Assembly (NCBI GenBank): GCA_024710005.1
Contig: JANJVQ010000010.1
Coordinates: 22,605 to 86,604, forward strand
Origin: Paludibacter sp.
GTDB taxonomy: Bacteria; Bacteroidota; Bacteroidia; Bacteroidales; Paludibacteraceae
Reading direction: 5' to 3'
DNA: 64,000 bases
Both the position numbers and the translations under genes were made by a program. Positions 46,126 to 57,100 of this stretch are shown here, one piece after another; the stretch's first letter is position 1; each line of letters starts with the position of its first letter. The notes under the pieces were generated by a model. That model was not told where the DNA came from, ran no database searches, and was given only the letters and a program-made list of their open reading frames with translations.

Positions 46126-48048
46126 ATGAAAAAACTGACTTTATTATTTACTATCCTTTTTTCTTTGCAACTCTTTGCAGAGCCTCAGCATGGAGTAATT
46201 TATGTGGTGCCCAATGGCACCGGAACCGGTGCTTCGTGGACAGATGCACTGGGCAATATTCAGGAAGCAATTTCTTTAGCCAGATCACAGGAACCGACAG
46301 CGCGAAAAGATGTGTGGGTCGCTGGTGGACAGTATGAAATTACGGTTGCTATCAATATTATTGATAGTGTGAATGTGTATGGTAGCTTTGCCGGAACTGA
46401 ATCAGCTATTTCGGAACGTGCCCGTCCAGAAAATGCGAAACCCTGGGAGTATGTAAACCCAACTATATTGACAGGCAATGGTTCCAGGTTGATGCAGGCT
46501 ACAGGTCATCTCGATATGGAAACCGTGATTGATGGTTTTACCATGCAGAACGGTAATGCAACCGGTTCAGCGCTCAGTTCTTCTGGTGGTGCCGTTGTGG
46601 CTCGCGGTAATGTAGTGTATCAAAACTGTATTATGCGCAACAATGCCGCTACCGGAGCAGGTGGTGCTGCCATCATGACCGGAGGTGCGATTCGTCATAC
46701 ATTAATTGAAAACAATACCCATACAACCGGTGGTAATGGTGGTGGAGGTATTTTTTCTAACCCTCCAACCGGATATCCATCTTATATAGAATCTTGTGTC
46801 ATTCGTGGAAATTCTTCGACAATTCGTGGTGCCGGAATAGGTGTACAGGGTGGTGAAAAAACATATATTGCCAATAATGAAATCTATAATAACACCTCGA
46901 TTGATGGTACAACCTTCAAACCCGGAGCCGGTATTTATTCGAACAGTGCCAATAATGTTGTGACCAATTGCTTGATTTATAACAATACCGGTGGAACAGC
47001 TATTTATTACAATGGTGGCAACTTGTATAACAACACCATTGTTAAAAACGTAGGAGGTGTATATCTGGCGGGAAATACAGTGAATGCAATCAATAATATT
47101 GTATGGGGATGCGCCACAGATGCAACCGGTACCACACCTACCAGTATTACGGGTGTTGCAAACAGTAGCTGGCAGGTAAAAAACAATGCTACTTATAACC
47201 CGGTTCCAACAGATAAAAGTTGGATTATTGATGAAAATATTCAGTTCTCATCCAATATGTCAAACGGAGACGTTATAGATCCCGCTCCCGGAACGGTAGG
47301 TAGCGGTCCGAAGTTTACCAAAACAACAAATTTCATCGGTGTTCCACAAACAGAGGAAAATATAGCCAACCTGGATAGTGCCAATTGGGAATTCAATACT
47401 TTATCCCCATGTGTGAATGCGGGTGCGCCGGTAGAAGTGGTTATTGCTGATTTCTATGGTTCTAACAGACCACAGGGTTTCCCGCTCGAAACGGCGAAAT
47501 TCGATATTGGTGCTTATGAATTGCCTTATTATACGGTTGTAGCGGGTGAAGCTGAAACTGCCAATGGTTATATTTACTCTGCCATGGGCGAATTGTTAGC
47601 TGAAAACTTTACGCAGGGATTTGCCAAAGGCAGCACGATGGAGCTGTTCTTCGAACCTGCTGAAGGGTTTAAAATAGGTAGGGCATATTATGTTGTGTCA
47701 AACGACGGTGGACTCACGTTTACAGGTGAAGAGGTTGATTTCCTGAATGAATTGGATCAGGACTTATTCTGGACAACGCAGGTGAACGCTTCTTTCAAAG
47801 TGAAGGTTGTATGGGAATCGCTGACTGCCCTGAAGAATTTAAATCAAAGTGATATCAAATGTTTTAGTACAGGAAACGGAATTCAGATACAGGGAATTAA
47901 AGGCGGTGATATCATCCGCGTATACAATACTACGGGTATGTTAGTGAAAGAACTGAATGCCTCTGGTGAGCAAACAATGATTCCTTTACAACAGGGAATG
48001 TATGTTGTTCGTGTTGCTGACGGAGTACAAAAGGTGGTCGTAAAATAG
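46126..48048 (+). CDS. Second secreted beta-helix protein with T9SS-like tail
   Basis: 640 residues with signal peptide ending near LQLFAE. The early segment IYVVPNGTGTGASWTDALGN and the linked VNVYGSFAGTES and FDIGAYELPYY motifs are classic for choice-of-anchor Q/beta-helix proteins of Bacteroidota; helix turns NNAATGAGGAA and NNTHTTGGNGGGG fill about 130-340. The C-terminus (IRVYNTTGMLVKEL; QQGMYVVRV; VQKVVVK) is a T9SS type A-like tail. It is 96 bases behind its paralogue and before susC. Surface display or release is inferred; enzymatic or glycan-binding function is unknown. Confidence 0.8.
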   Translation: MKKLTLLFTILFSLQLFAEPQHGVIYVVPNGTGTGASWTDALGNIQEAISLARSQEPTARKDVWVAGGQYEITVAINIIDSVNVYGSFAGTESAISERARPENAKPWEYVNPTILTGNGSRLMQATGHLDMETVIDGFTMQNGNATGSALSSSGGAVVARGNVVYQNCIMRNNAATGAGGAAIMTGGAIRHTLIENNTHTTGGNGGGGIFSNPPTGYPSYIESCVIRGNSSTIRGAGIGVQGGEKTYIANNEIYNNTSIDGTTFKPGAGIYSNSANNVVTNCLIYNNTGGTAIYYNGGNLYNNTIVKNVGGVYLAGNTVNAINNIVWGCATDATGTTPTSITGVANSSWQVKNNATYNPVPTDKSWIIDENIQFSSNMSNGDVIDPAPGTVGSGPKFTKTTNFIGVPQTEENIANLDSANWEFNTLSPCVNAGAPVEVVIADFYGSNRPQGFPLETAKFDIGAYELPYYTVVAGEAETANGYIYSAMGELLAENFTQGFAKGSTMELFFEPAEGFKIGRAYYVVSNDGGLTFTGEEVDFLNELDQDLFWTTQVNASFKVKVVWESLTALKNLNQSDIKCFSTGNGIQIQGIKGGDIIRVYNTTGMLVKELNASGEQTMIPLQQGMYVVRVADGVQKVVVK

Positions 48049-48056
48049 TGGTAAAT

Positions 48057-48120
48057 TGTAGAGACGCACGGCTTGTAGAGACGCACGGCTTGTAGAGACG
48101 CACTATAGTGCGTCTCTACA
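48057..48120. repeat. Direct repeats plus 30-bp palindrome before susC
   Basis: TGTAGAGACGCACGGCT occurs twice in tandem (48057-48073, 48074-48090). The third copy of the arm forms a perfect 30-bp palindrome (48091-48120) with arms TGTAGAGACGCAC and centre TATA. The arms match the element at 41751-41779. The palindrome ends 38 bases before the chosen susC ATG and could damp readthrough from the beta-helix genes. Confidence 0.85.
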
Positions 48121-48158
48121 TTGACCAAATGTTTTTCCATAACGAAATACAAAAAATC

Positions 48159-51100
48159 ATGCAATATTTATTTTCAAAAGCAAACATTATCGCGCTTTTA
48201 CTGATATTAACCTTCGGGATATCGGCTCAAAGTCAGATAAACATCACCGGTACCATCTTTGATGAAGCAGGTGAGACCCTTCCGGGTGTGAATATTTTGC
48301 TGAAAGGTCAGGAAAAGGGAACGATTTCTGATTTCGATGGCAAATTTGGGATTAGCGTGCCGAATGCCAATGCTATCCTCGTTTTTTCATACTTAGGTTA
48401 TCAAACGGTTGAAATGAAAGTAGACCGTACGAAACCGATGGTAGTGAAAATGGTGGAAGAAACCAAGTCGCTCAGCGAAGTCATGGTAATCGGTTATCAG
48501 GATGTGAGAAAACGTGACCTTACCGGATCGGTTGCAAAAGCCAATATAGAGGATATGCTCAAGGCACCCGTTGCGAGTTTCGATCAGGCGCTTTCGGGAC
48601 GTATTGCCGGTGTGAATGTAAGTTCAGGCGAAGGTACGCCGGGTGGAACCATGAATATCGTGATTCGCGGTAAAAACTCGCTGACGCAGGATAACTCACC
48701 TTTGTTTATCATTGATGGTTTTCCTGTGGAAGACCCTGCAGCTGGTAGTTCCGTTAATCCCAACGACATCGAATCGATTGATGTGTTGAAAGATGCATCG
48801 GCTACCGCAATTTACGGAGCACGTGGCGCCAATGGCGTAATCATCATTACAACCAAAAAGGGAACTGTAGGCGAACCTTCTATCAGTTATGACGGTTCGT
48901 TTGGTGTGCAACGCGTGATTCGCACCATCCCGATGATGGATGCTTATGAATTTGTACGTTTGCAGAATGAAATATGGACGCCTGCCCAGATGAGTGGAGA
49001 TAATGGTTACTTCAAAACTTACGAAGGCAAAACATACGGTCTCGAAGATTATAGGAATGTAGAACAGTACAACTGGCAGGACATGATCCTACGGGATGCT
49101 TTTCAGCAGAATCACAGTTTGTCTTTGACCGGAGGAACTGCCGGTAACCGTTATAATGCTTCTTTTTCCTACTATGATCAGGATGGTATTGTGTTGGCAT
49201 CTAACTACAACAGAATTCAGGGGCGTTTGGGAACTACCATTCGTCGAAATAAATTGAATATAAACCTTACTACAAACTATTCCCGAGCAACACAACAGGG
49301 TAGTTCTCCATCACAGTCGCAATACAGCGGTATGAATAACCTGTTTTACAGTGTGTGGGGATATCGTCCCGTAACGCAACCGGGTGTAAGTATTACTTCT
49401 CTGTTAGACAATGCAACGGATGATGGAGTGGATCCAACCAATGACTATCGTTTCAATCCCATCATGTCGCTTAATAACGAGCATCGTAAAAACGTGACTG
49501 CCTATAATCAGTACAATGGTTTTCTTGAATATGAATTTACTAAAGGACTCAAATTAAAGGTATCGGGTGGTTATACGATCGATAATCGTAGAAATGAAAC
49601 TTTTAATAATTCAAAAACCCGTTACGGGTCTCCAATCTCCAACGATAAGGTGAACGCTACTTTTGCTACTTCAGAACGTAAAACATGGTTGAATGAAAAT
49701 ATCCTTACATATCAGGTTGACTTTGACAGGAAGCATTTTATCAACGCGCTTGCCGGGGTTACTATGCAGGAATCGGTTTATGAATTCAACAGCATGAAAA
49801 CCATCAATATTCCTAATGAAACATTGGGTATGGCTGGTATGTGGCAGGGTACTCCCAATCAGTTGTTGTCGTCGAAGTCAGAGTGGAGCATGTTGTCGTA
49901 TTTAGCTCGTTTTAATTACAACTATCAATCGAAGTATTATTTTACTGCTTCCTTCCGTGCCGATGGTTCTTCCAAATTTTCTAAAAAGAACCGCTATGGA
50001 TACTTCCCTTCCACATCAATTGCATGGAATTTTACGGAAGAAGAATTCATGAAAGAATACAGCTATATCCTGAATTCGGGTAAATTGCGTTTGAGCTGGG
50101 GTGCTACCGGAAATAACCGGGTAGGAGATTATGATACTTATGCGCTGCTTGAGTTGTTACAGGCATCAAGAGGTAATTTTAGCGGGATAGGTGATGTTGT
50201 TCATGGTATATATCCATTTAATAATACAATTAATTCGATTGGAGCTGTGCCGACTAATTTAGCAAATCCTGATCTGAAGTGGGAAACAACAACCCAATCC
50301 AATATCGGTGTTGATTTTTCATTTCTAAAAGACCGGATTAATTTTACTTTCGACTGGTACGATAAAATTACTTCAGACTTGTTGCTATTGGCAACTTTGC
50401 CTACTTCCTCGGGATATGGCAGCGCCATGAAGAACATTGGTAAAGTAAGAAATCAGGGTATTGAATTTACTATAAACACAACCAACATCAAAACACGTGA
50501 TTTCAGTTGGTCGACAAACTTTAATATCGGTTTCAATAAGAATAAAGTGCTTGAACTGACAGAAAATCAATTGTCTATGCAGACAAATGGTTATTTCGAC
50601 CAGAATTTTACTTCATCGAATTATATTGCCAAGATTGGTTATCCCATTGGAATGATGTATGGCTATATTTATGAAGGAACCTATAAATTGGATGATTTTA
50701 CTACAGACGGAACTAATTACTATTTAAAGCCCGGTGTACCTTACTATACAGCAGAAAATAACACGCAACCGGGTTTCCCGCGTTATGCTGATTTAAATGA
50801 GGATGGAATTATTGACACGAACGACCAAACTTTCATAGGCAGGGGGGAACCTGTGCATATTGGTGGATTCACCAATAATTTTGAATACAAAGGTTTCGAT
50901 CTGAGTATTTTCTTCCAGTGGTCAGCCGGTTCAGATCTGCTGAATGCCAACAAACTGATGTTCGAGACTGGTTACAACAAAAGAAAAGACCTGAATCAAT
51001 ATGCTTCTTTTATCGACAGATGGACTTTTGATAATCAGGATAGTAATATCCCAAGAGTAAGCGCTTCGTCTTCAAATAATCTTTTCTCAACCCGTTTGAT

Positions 51101-51350
51101 CGAAGATGGTTCTTATTTGAGATTAAAAACGCTTTCTGTAGGTTATACTTTTGATAAAAAACTGATTAATAAACTCAAGCTGAAAAAGGCCAGAATTTAT
51201 GTCTCAGCCCAGAATATACTGACGCTGACAAAATACAGCGGGTATGATCCGGAGGTTTCAATTCGTAATTCTGCCCTTACACCGGGACTCGATTTCTCGG
51301 CATATCCAAGGGCTATGTCTATCAACATGGGGCTTAATCTTAACTTCTAA
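48159..51350 (+). CDS. susC: SusC/RagA-family TonB-linked outer-membrane transporter
   Basis: 1,063 residues from the ATG at 48159, which opens a signal peptide (ending near GISAQ); in-frame ATGs upstream (48108, 48129) would start in or next to the palindrome. It shows a carboxypeptidase-like domain (ITGTIFDEAGETLPGVNILL; FSYLGYQTVEMKV), a TonB-box region (VMVIGYQDVRKRDLTGSVA), the plug (ALSGRIAGVNVSSGEGTPGG; SIDVLKDASATAIYGARGAN) and the barrel ending INMGLNLNF. It imports oligosaccharides together with the SusD lipoprotein encoded 13 bases downstream. Substrate is inferred from the lyases, sulfatases and GH88 of the locus. Confidence 0.95.
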   Translation: MQYLFSKANIIALLLILTFGISAQSQINITGTIFDEAGETLPGVNILLKGQEKGTISDFDGKFGISVPNANAILVFSYLGYQTVEMKVDRTKPMVVKMVEETKSLSEVMVIGYQDVRKRDLTGSVAKANIEDMLKAPVASFDQALSGRIAGVNVSSGEGTPGGTMNIVIRGKNSLTQDNSPLFIIDGFPVEDPAAGSSVNPNDIESIDVLKDASATAIYGARGANGVIIITTKKGTVGEPSISYDGSFGVQRVIRTIPMMDAYEFVRLQNEIWTPAQMSGDNGYFKTYEGKTYGLEDYRNVEQYNWQDMILRDAFQQNHSLSLTGGTAGNRYNASFSYYDQDGIVLASNYNRIQGRLGTTIRRNKLNINLTTNYSRATQQGSSPSQSQYSGMNNLFYSVWGYRPVTQPGVSITSLLDNATDDGVDPTNDYRFNPIMSLNNEHRKNVTAYNQYNGFLEYEFTKGLKLKVSGGYTIDNRRNETFNNSKTRYGSPISNDKVNATFATSERKTWLNENILTYQVDFDRKHFINALAGVTMQESVYEFNSMKTINIPNETLGMAGMWQGTPNQLLSSKSEWSMLSYLARFNYNYQSKYYFTASFRADGSSKFSKKNRYGYFPSTSIAWNFTEEEFMKEYSYILNSGKLRLSWGATGNNRVGDYDTYALLELLQASRGNFSGIGDVVHGIYPFNNTINSIGAVPTNLANPDLKWETTTQSNIGVDFSFLKDRINFTFDWYDKITSDLLLLATLPTSSGYGSAMKNIGKVRNQGIEFTINTTNIKTRDFSWSTNFNIGFNKNKVLELTENQLSMQTNGYFDQNFTSSNYIAKIGYPIGMMYGYIYEGTYKLDDFTTDGTNYYLKPGVPYYTAENNTQPGFPRYADLNEDGIIDTNDQTFIGRGEPVHIGGFTNNFEYKGFDLSIFFQWSAGSDLLNANKLMFETGYNKRKDLNQYASFIDRWTFDNQDSNIPRVSASSSNNLFSTRLIEDGSYLRLKTLSVGYTFDKKLINKLKLKKARIYVSAQNILTLTKYSGYDPEVSIRNSALTPGLDFSAYPRAMSINMGLNLNF

Positions 51351-51363
51351 AAAATTGAAACGT

Positions 51364-53112
51364 ATGAAAGCAATAAATAAAATAATGAAGCAATCTGTCG
51401 GTATAACTGCAAAAGTGTTGTTCCTTACTGTTTTGATTTTTCAGTTCTCATCTTGTTCTGATTTTCTGGAAAAAGAACCGCATACAGCTACAACCGAAAC
51501 GTACTTTAATAATGAATCGGATTTGGAGTCGTTCCTGACAGGTGTTTACAGTCCTATTATGCAGGAGCATTTCTATGGTAATAATTATCCCTTGTACAAT
51601 GCAGGAGGTGATGATTTGACTTTTTTTCAACGTGCCAACTCCACTTCGAGTATGATATGTGCGAATGCCAGTAGCAGTAATGCTTATATCAGTACGTTCT
51701 GGCGTATTTTGTATGAAGGTATCAACCGGGCTAATATCCTGCTTGAAAATATAGACCGTAACTCTTCTATTCCACAGGTTTTTAGAGACAGGGTGCGTGC
51801 TGAGGCTATGTTCCTGCGTTCTTTCTACTATTTTAACCTGGTTCAGGGTTGGGGAGATGTGCCGCTCAGACTTGAATCTACCAAAGCTGTGGTTGGTTTG
51901 AGTGCTCCGAGAACAGACAAACAACTTATTTACGATACTTTAATTACTGATATCGTGAATTCAATTCCATATCTTTATAAATCAACTGATATACCTTATA
52001 CGGGCAGGGTGACTCAATCTGCAGCAAAAGGTATATTGGCGCGTATTTATCTTTTCCGCGCCGGTGAACATTTCCGCGATAAAACAGGTCCGGATGCTAA
52101 CAGACAGTTTTATTTCTCGGAAGCCCGTCGCTGGGCGCTCGAAGTGAAAGAAAGCGCGATACATGGATTGGTAACTCCATACAGCAGGGTGTTTATGGAT
52201 TTAAGTGAAGACAAATACAATAGTACCGGTGTGCTGGAAAGTATATGGGAAGCAGAAGAAGCAGGTAACAGAGGAACGGTTGAACAGGCTGCCGGTCGCA
52301 TTGGTAATACAGTTGGTTTTGGGAGTCAGAATGATTATTCTTCCAGCACTCAATTTAAAAATCAAATGGGGATGACCAATCCGGGATACAGTTATAAATT
52401 TGCCTACGGATCTCTGAAATTATACGAGATGTTTGAATCGGAAGGCGATACTGCACGTGGTGACTGGAACATTGCCAATTATGAATACACCTTTGAGTCT
52501 ACCGGTGATAAAAAAGTGACTGGCAGAAGGTATTATTACGGCAAAAAACGACCCGGGATTACTGCACCTGAAGGATTTACCTATATTGAAGAAGCGCAAA
52601 CAACCAGTGATAGAAACAAAACCCGCTGTGCTGCCAAATACCGCAGGGAACATGAGGTGGTGGGACCGAAAAATAAAAACTATACACCAATTAATTTCCC
52701 GATTTTACGCTACAGTGATGTGTTACTCATGATTGCGGAAGCTGACAATGAACTGACTGCTGTACCTTCGGATCTGGCTTATGAATGTTTAGATGCTGTA
52801 AGAACCCGAGCCGGTATAGCAACCCTTGCCGGAAGTAGTCTTACTAAAGAACAGTTCCGTAACGTCATCAAAAAAGAGCGTGCCATGGAATTGTGTTTTG
52901 AGGCCGTGCGTCGCTGGGATTTAATTCGATGGGGTGATTTCTATACCGAAATGAGAAATATGCAATCCTATGTAAATCAGGATGGGTGGGGTAGCGGTTT
53001 TAAATATGCTGCCGACTATTATAACGTTTCTGAAGCATATAACTATTTCCCGATTCCGGATATTGAAATGTCGGTAAACAAGCTTATTACAAGTAACAAT
53101 ACGGGTTGGTAA
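51364..53112 (+). CDS. susD: SusD/RagB-family glycan-binding lipoprotein
   Basis: 582 residues from the ATG at 51364; the frame is open further upstream but only inside susC. The lipobox ends FQFSSC (Cys31), followed by SDFLEKEPHT, the usual SusD start. TPR-rich core segments include AEAMFLRSFYYFNLVQGWGD, GILARIYLFRAG and the closing FPILRYSDVLLMIAEADNEL and RAMELCFEAVRRWDLIRWGD. It forms the lid on the SusC barrel and binds the glycan. It lies 13 bases after susC and 6 bases before the DUF5017-like gene. Confidence 0.95.
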   Translation: MKAINKIMKQSVGITAKVLFLTVLIFQFSSCSDFLEKEPHTATTETYFNNESDLESFLTGVYSPIMQEHFYGNNYPLYNAGGDDLTFFQRANSTSSMICANASSSNAYISTFWRILYEGINRANILLENIDRNSSIPQVFRDRVRAEAMFLRSFYYFNLVQGWGDVPLRLESTKAVVGLSAPRTDKQLIYDTLITDIVNSIPYLYKSTDIPYTGRVTQSAAKGILARIYLFRAGEHFRDKTGPDANRQFYFSEARRWALEVKESAIHGLVTPYSRVFMDLSEDKYNSTGVLESIWEAEEAGNRGTVEQAAGRIGNTVGFGSQNDYSSSTQFKNQMGMTNPGYSYKFAYGSLKLYEMFESEGDTARGDWNIANYEYTFESTGDKKVTGRRYYYGKKRPGITAPEGFTYIEEAQTTSDRNKTRCAAKYRREHEVVGPKNKNYTPINFPILRYSDVLLMIAEADNELTAVPSDLAYECLDAVRTRAGIATLAGSSLTKEQFRNVIKKERAMELCFEAVRRWDLIRWGDFYTEMRNMQSYVNQDGWGSGFKYAADYYNVSEAYNYFPIPDIEMSVNKLITSNNTGW

Positions 53113-53118
53113 CAGCTT

Positions 53119-54120
53119 ATGATTAAAGTCATGAAAATTATGAAAACATATAAATTCATTTTTACAATCATTGCACTTCTGGGGCTTATTGCCTGTGAGG
53201 ATGTGATGGAGCAAAAGGTCGATTTTGATGTGAAAGTGGCATCAGCTGATTATTTGCAGTTTACTGATACGGCCATTATCGCACCGGCAGGAAGCAAAAT
53301 TACCTTTGATTTCGAAGGAGAACCGGATTTTATTTCTTTCTCCTACGAACGTTTTCTGCCAACCAATGCCACGCTGAAATTCTCTACACAAGCTGCCTGG
53401 GGAACGCATGTCGAAAATACACTTCAGGTGTTTATTTCGGATAGTTTCGATGGACTCTCATACAAACTGGTTTATAATGCAGTTGATTCGGTTTATGTGC
53501 CGGAGTTTGATTTCAATAGTGATTCAACTAAAGTGTCGACACATAACTGGACGAATATTTCTACACTAAGCAATTTACCAATTGCTGCCAATCAAAAGCG
53601 GGATGCGGTTATCCCCATCAATGAGTACAGAGGAAAAAATCTGGTCATCGCTTTCAGGTATAAAACCGAATATGCCCCCGATTGGCAACCTTTGTGGAGT
53701 ATCACGGATTTATTAATTGAGAATACACGAATCACGGATGATTCTAACGTAAGCACTTACCTGGCAGCGACCATGGGCTTCACCCCTTTCGATATACTCA
53801 ACAGGGCAAATCCCTATCGAAATGAGAGTGTTTCGGGTAGCTGGAGCACCGCCAATCCTGCTGCCATGCAAATCAGGCAAACAGCCCGCAATAACGCGCT
53901 GAATGAAGACTGGCTGATTTCCAAATCAATTGCAGTACCACTGGGACTTACTGAAAATTTTGATCCAACAGGAGTGAAAAACACAACCAAGTTGGTGGAT
54001 AGTTATTCCTATATCTTTGATAATATCGGGGAATATGTGGTTAGTTTCAAAGCTTCCAATTATAATTACAAATTTCACGATTCAGTAACAAAAACGATCA
54101 GGCTAATTATAACCGAATAA
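53119..54120 (+). CDS. DUF5017-like surface lipoprotein (SusE position)
   Basis: 333 residues, lipobox LIAC (Cys26). After a short linker the chain is beta-rich: an N-terminal Ig-like segment (FDVKVASADYLQFTD), a choice-of-anchor-like sandwich (LQVFISDSFDGLSYK; HNWTNISTLSNL; NLVIAFRYKTEYAPDWQPLW) and a C-terminal Ig-like strand set (DNIGEYVVSFKASNYNY). This matches DUF5017 proteins of Bacteroides glycan loci. A surface glycan-binding role beside SusCD is inferred from position. Later Met codons at 53131 and 53140 are alternative starts that would also give a good lipoprotein signal. Confidence 0.78.
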   Translation: MIKVMKIMKTYKFIFTIIALLGLIACEDVMEQKVDFDVKVASADYLQFTDTAIIAPAGSKITFDFEGEPDFISFSYERFLPTNATLKFSTQAAWGTHVENTLQVFISDSFDGLSYKLVYNAVDSVYVPEFDFNSDSTKVSTHNWTNISTLSNLPIAANQKRDAVIPINEYRGKNLVIAFRYKTEYAPDWQPLWSITDLLIENTRITDDSNVSTYLAATMGFTPFDILNRANPYRNESVSGSWSTANPAAMQIRQTARNNALNEDWLISKSIAVPLGLTENFDPTGVKNTTKLVDSYSYIFDNIGEYVVSFKASNYNYKFHDSVTKTIRLIITE

Positions 54121-54135
54121 TATATTTCAATTACC

Positions 54136-57100
54136 ATGAAGTTCAAACTGTCTATATTCTTTTTATTGCTAATATCATTATCCTTATTTGCACAGCAATA
54201 CAGCTTCGACTCGGGAACAGTTGCTCCATTTCAGCCTGCTGAATCGGGTAAGTCTCAGTTGTCGATTGTAAATGTGCCCTACAAGGATGGTAATGCTGCA
54301 TTGAAGTGGAACTGGACAGCCCCGACTGATATCGTAATTGATTATCAGGTTACACTTAAAAATTTCAGAGACGGTGTGATTTTCTGGGTGTACAATGAAG
54401 TTCCCCGGACGACTCCCCTTATTGGTGAGTTTAGGGATGCCTCGAACAATGTCAGGTATACTTTCAACTTCGGGCTGAACTTCAAAGGATGGCGTATCTG
54501 TCGCATTGGCAGCCGCTATATGTCGGGCAACAAATCGGTAAGTACAAATTTAAAATTGCATCTGCTAACTCCATCCGGTGTAAGTCAGGGCAGTTTGTTT
54601 ATCGATCGTTTTTCTTTTGTTGCTGATGTGAACTATCAGAATGCACCGGATGCACAACAACCAAATAATACGGAAGCAAACTACATCAATCACTGGAATT
54701 CTTTGTGGAAATGGGAAAGTGAACTGACCTATGATTTACCTTTACCGGCAGATTTGAATGGGACTCAACTTGCTTCTTTGCAAACAGTTGAACAGGGAAT
54801 TGTTAAGAGGCTTCCGCAAGCAGCCAATACATCGGTTATTGCTAATGCAAAGGCTCAATTTACCAATTGCGGTATTCGTAAAGAAGGAAATTATTGGGTA
54901 GGAACACCGCTCGTGGTTAAAGCTGATAAAACATCATCCGATATCGCCTTAGCTGAGCTTGGTTCGATGATGTACGGATTGGCGCTTGATGCAGTCTATA
55001 ATGGCAACCAAACTTCAGCTCAACAATACATTGACTTATGGGATTTTGCCCATGATCAGGGTTTTACTTATGGAAGTGCCATGGGTAATAATCATCACTA
55101 TGGTTATGAAACCAAACAGATATTTCTTTCAGCTTATTTGATGAAAGAAAGCTTGAAGTCGTCAGCAAGAATCAATGATGTGGCAGCTACGCTCTCTTTC
55201 TGGAGCGGACTTCCTGAAAGCAGGAGAGTATTTGATCAGACCCGTGAAGGAGTGGTGGATTCATGGAATACCTTGTTGTTTTCCCGGCTGATTTCAGCCA
55301 TGTTGATACAGGATTTGCCACAGCAATACAGGGCAGTTCAGTCTTTGGTGCGTTGGGTGGATACTTCTCTGGCGTTTACACCCGGGAATTTGGGCGGACT
55401 GAAACCGGATGGTACTATATTTCATCATGCGGGACATTATCCGGCTTATGGGATTGGCGGTTTTAGTGGATTGGGTGATTTTACATCCACCCTGCCCGGA
55501 TCTGAATTCAATCTTACGATTTCAGCACGTCAAAATTTGGCTGAGGCTCTTTTTGCCATGTCACGTTATACGCATCTGACTGATTGGTCGATTGGCATGT
55601 CGGGTCGCCACCCGCACGATGGTGGTATGCCTGCCGGTGTTATTGAGTCATTTGGTCTGTTGTCCTTACTCGGAGGTGTGTATAATACAAATGAAAGCAT
55701 TGATTCTAAGTTAGCTGGTGAATACCTGCGTTTACAGACTGAGAATACGGCGCTTAAACAACAATTGTCTTCATTTACTACAGCAGCTGTGCCTTCAGGT
55801 TTCTATGTATACAATCATGCTGCTGCCGGAGTGCATCGTTTTGGGAATAGTATGGTGACCATCAAAGGATATAACAGCGATGTGTGGGGTTCTGAAATAT
55901 ACACCAACGATAATCGCTACGGACGTTACCAGAGTTATGGCGCTGTGGAGATTTTCAATGAAGGTACCCCTGTCAGCAGAAGTAACAGTCGTTTTAATGA
56001 AGCCGGGTGGGACTGGAACCGCTTACCGGGGACAACAACCATTCACTTACCATTAAATTTATTGGAAAGTCCGGTTACATCCACCCTGATGGCGCGTTCG
56101 AAGGAAGATTTCGCCGGGGCTTCTTCCTTGCTGGGTGAGTTTGGCGTGTTCGGTATGAAACTCAGGGAGGAGAACCTCATCAACAATACAAATTATACCC
56201 GCGATTTTCGGGCACGCAAATCAGTTTTTGCTTTCGGGAAAAGATTGGTCTGCACAGGTACCGGCATCAGTAATTCCAATGTGAATTATCCTACTGAAAC
56301 GACCTTGTATCAGCAAACGATCAATACGACTACTGACAGGATGTCGGTAAACGGCACTTTTTATGATGCAACCGGTTATAGCTTCGATACACAAACCCCT
56401 GTTAATACTACTGTTGTAAGCGACCTGAGTGGAAATTATTATCGTGTAGCTTCTCAAAGCAGGATCATAATGGAAGGAAAAGAGCAGGTTTCCAAACACA
56501 ATAAAACCCGTGCCGAAACTAAGGGAAATTTCCTCACAGCACGCATTGATCATGGTAAAAACCCCGCCGATGCGGCTTATGAATACATGATCATGCTGAA
56601 ACCAACACCTGCTGAACAAAGGAGGTGGAGTAATGATCCGGGGTACCGGGTTTTACAGGCCGACAATCAGGCGCATGTGTTACACGATACCATCAGTGGC
56701 GTAAGGGCTTATGTCAGTTTTGAGACGACATCTTTTAGCTCAGGATTAGTCCGCAGTGTTGATGCCGAAACATTGTTGATGTTTAAACATCAGGATGATA
56801 ACAATATTACATTAAGTGTTTGTGACCCATCGCTTCGGTTGCCTGTAAAAACGAATAACAGTGATAATACTACATTGAATGGGGTTCCTGTTACACGCGA
56901 AATACTGTTGGATGGCAACTGGCAGTTGAAACAAGCCAATTCAAAAGTAAATGTGTCACAACAAAATAATCAGACCGTACTGTCGGTGACTTGCCAACTT
57001 GGAATTCCGGTTGAATTTGAATTGAAAAAACTGGAAACATCAGTAAAAAATATACTTAACAGTGATTTGAAAATAATCACCCGTGACAACCACATTGAAA

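Noticed and set aside
51448..51924. 158-codon minus-strand frame inside susD
   Set aside because: Shadow of a canonical SusD sequence with no independent support.
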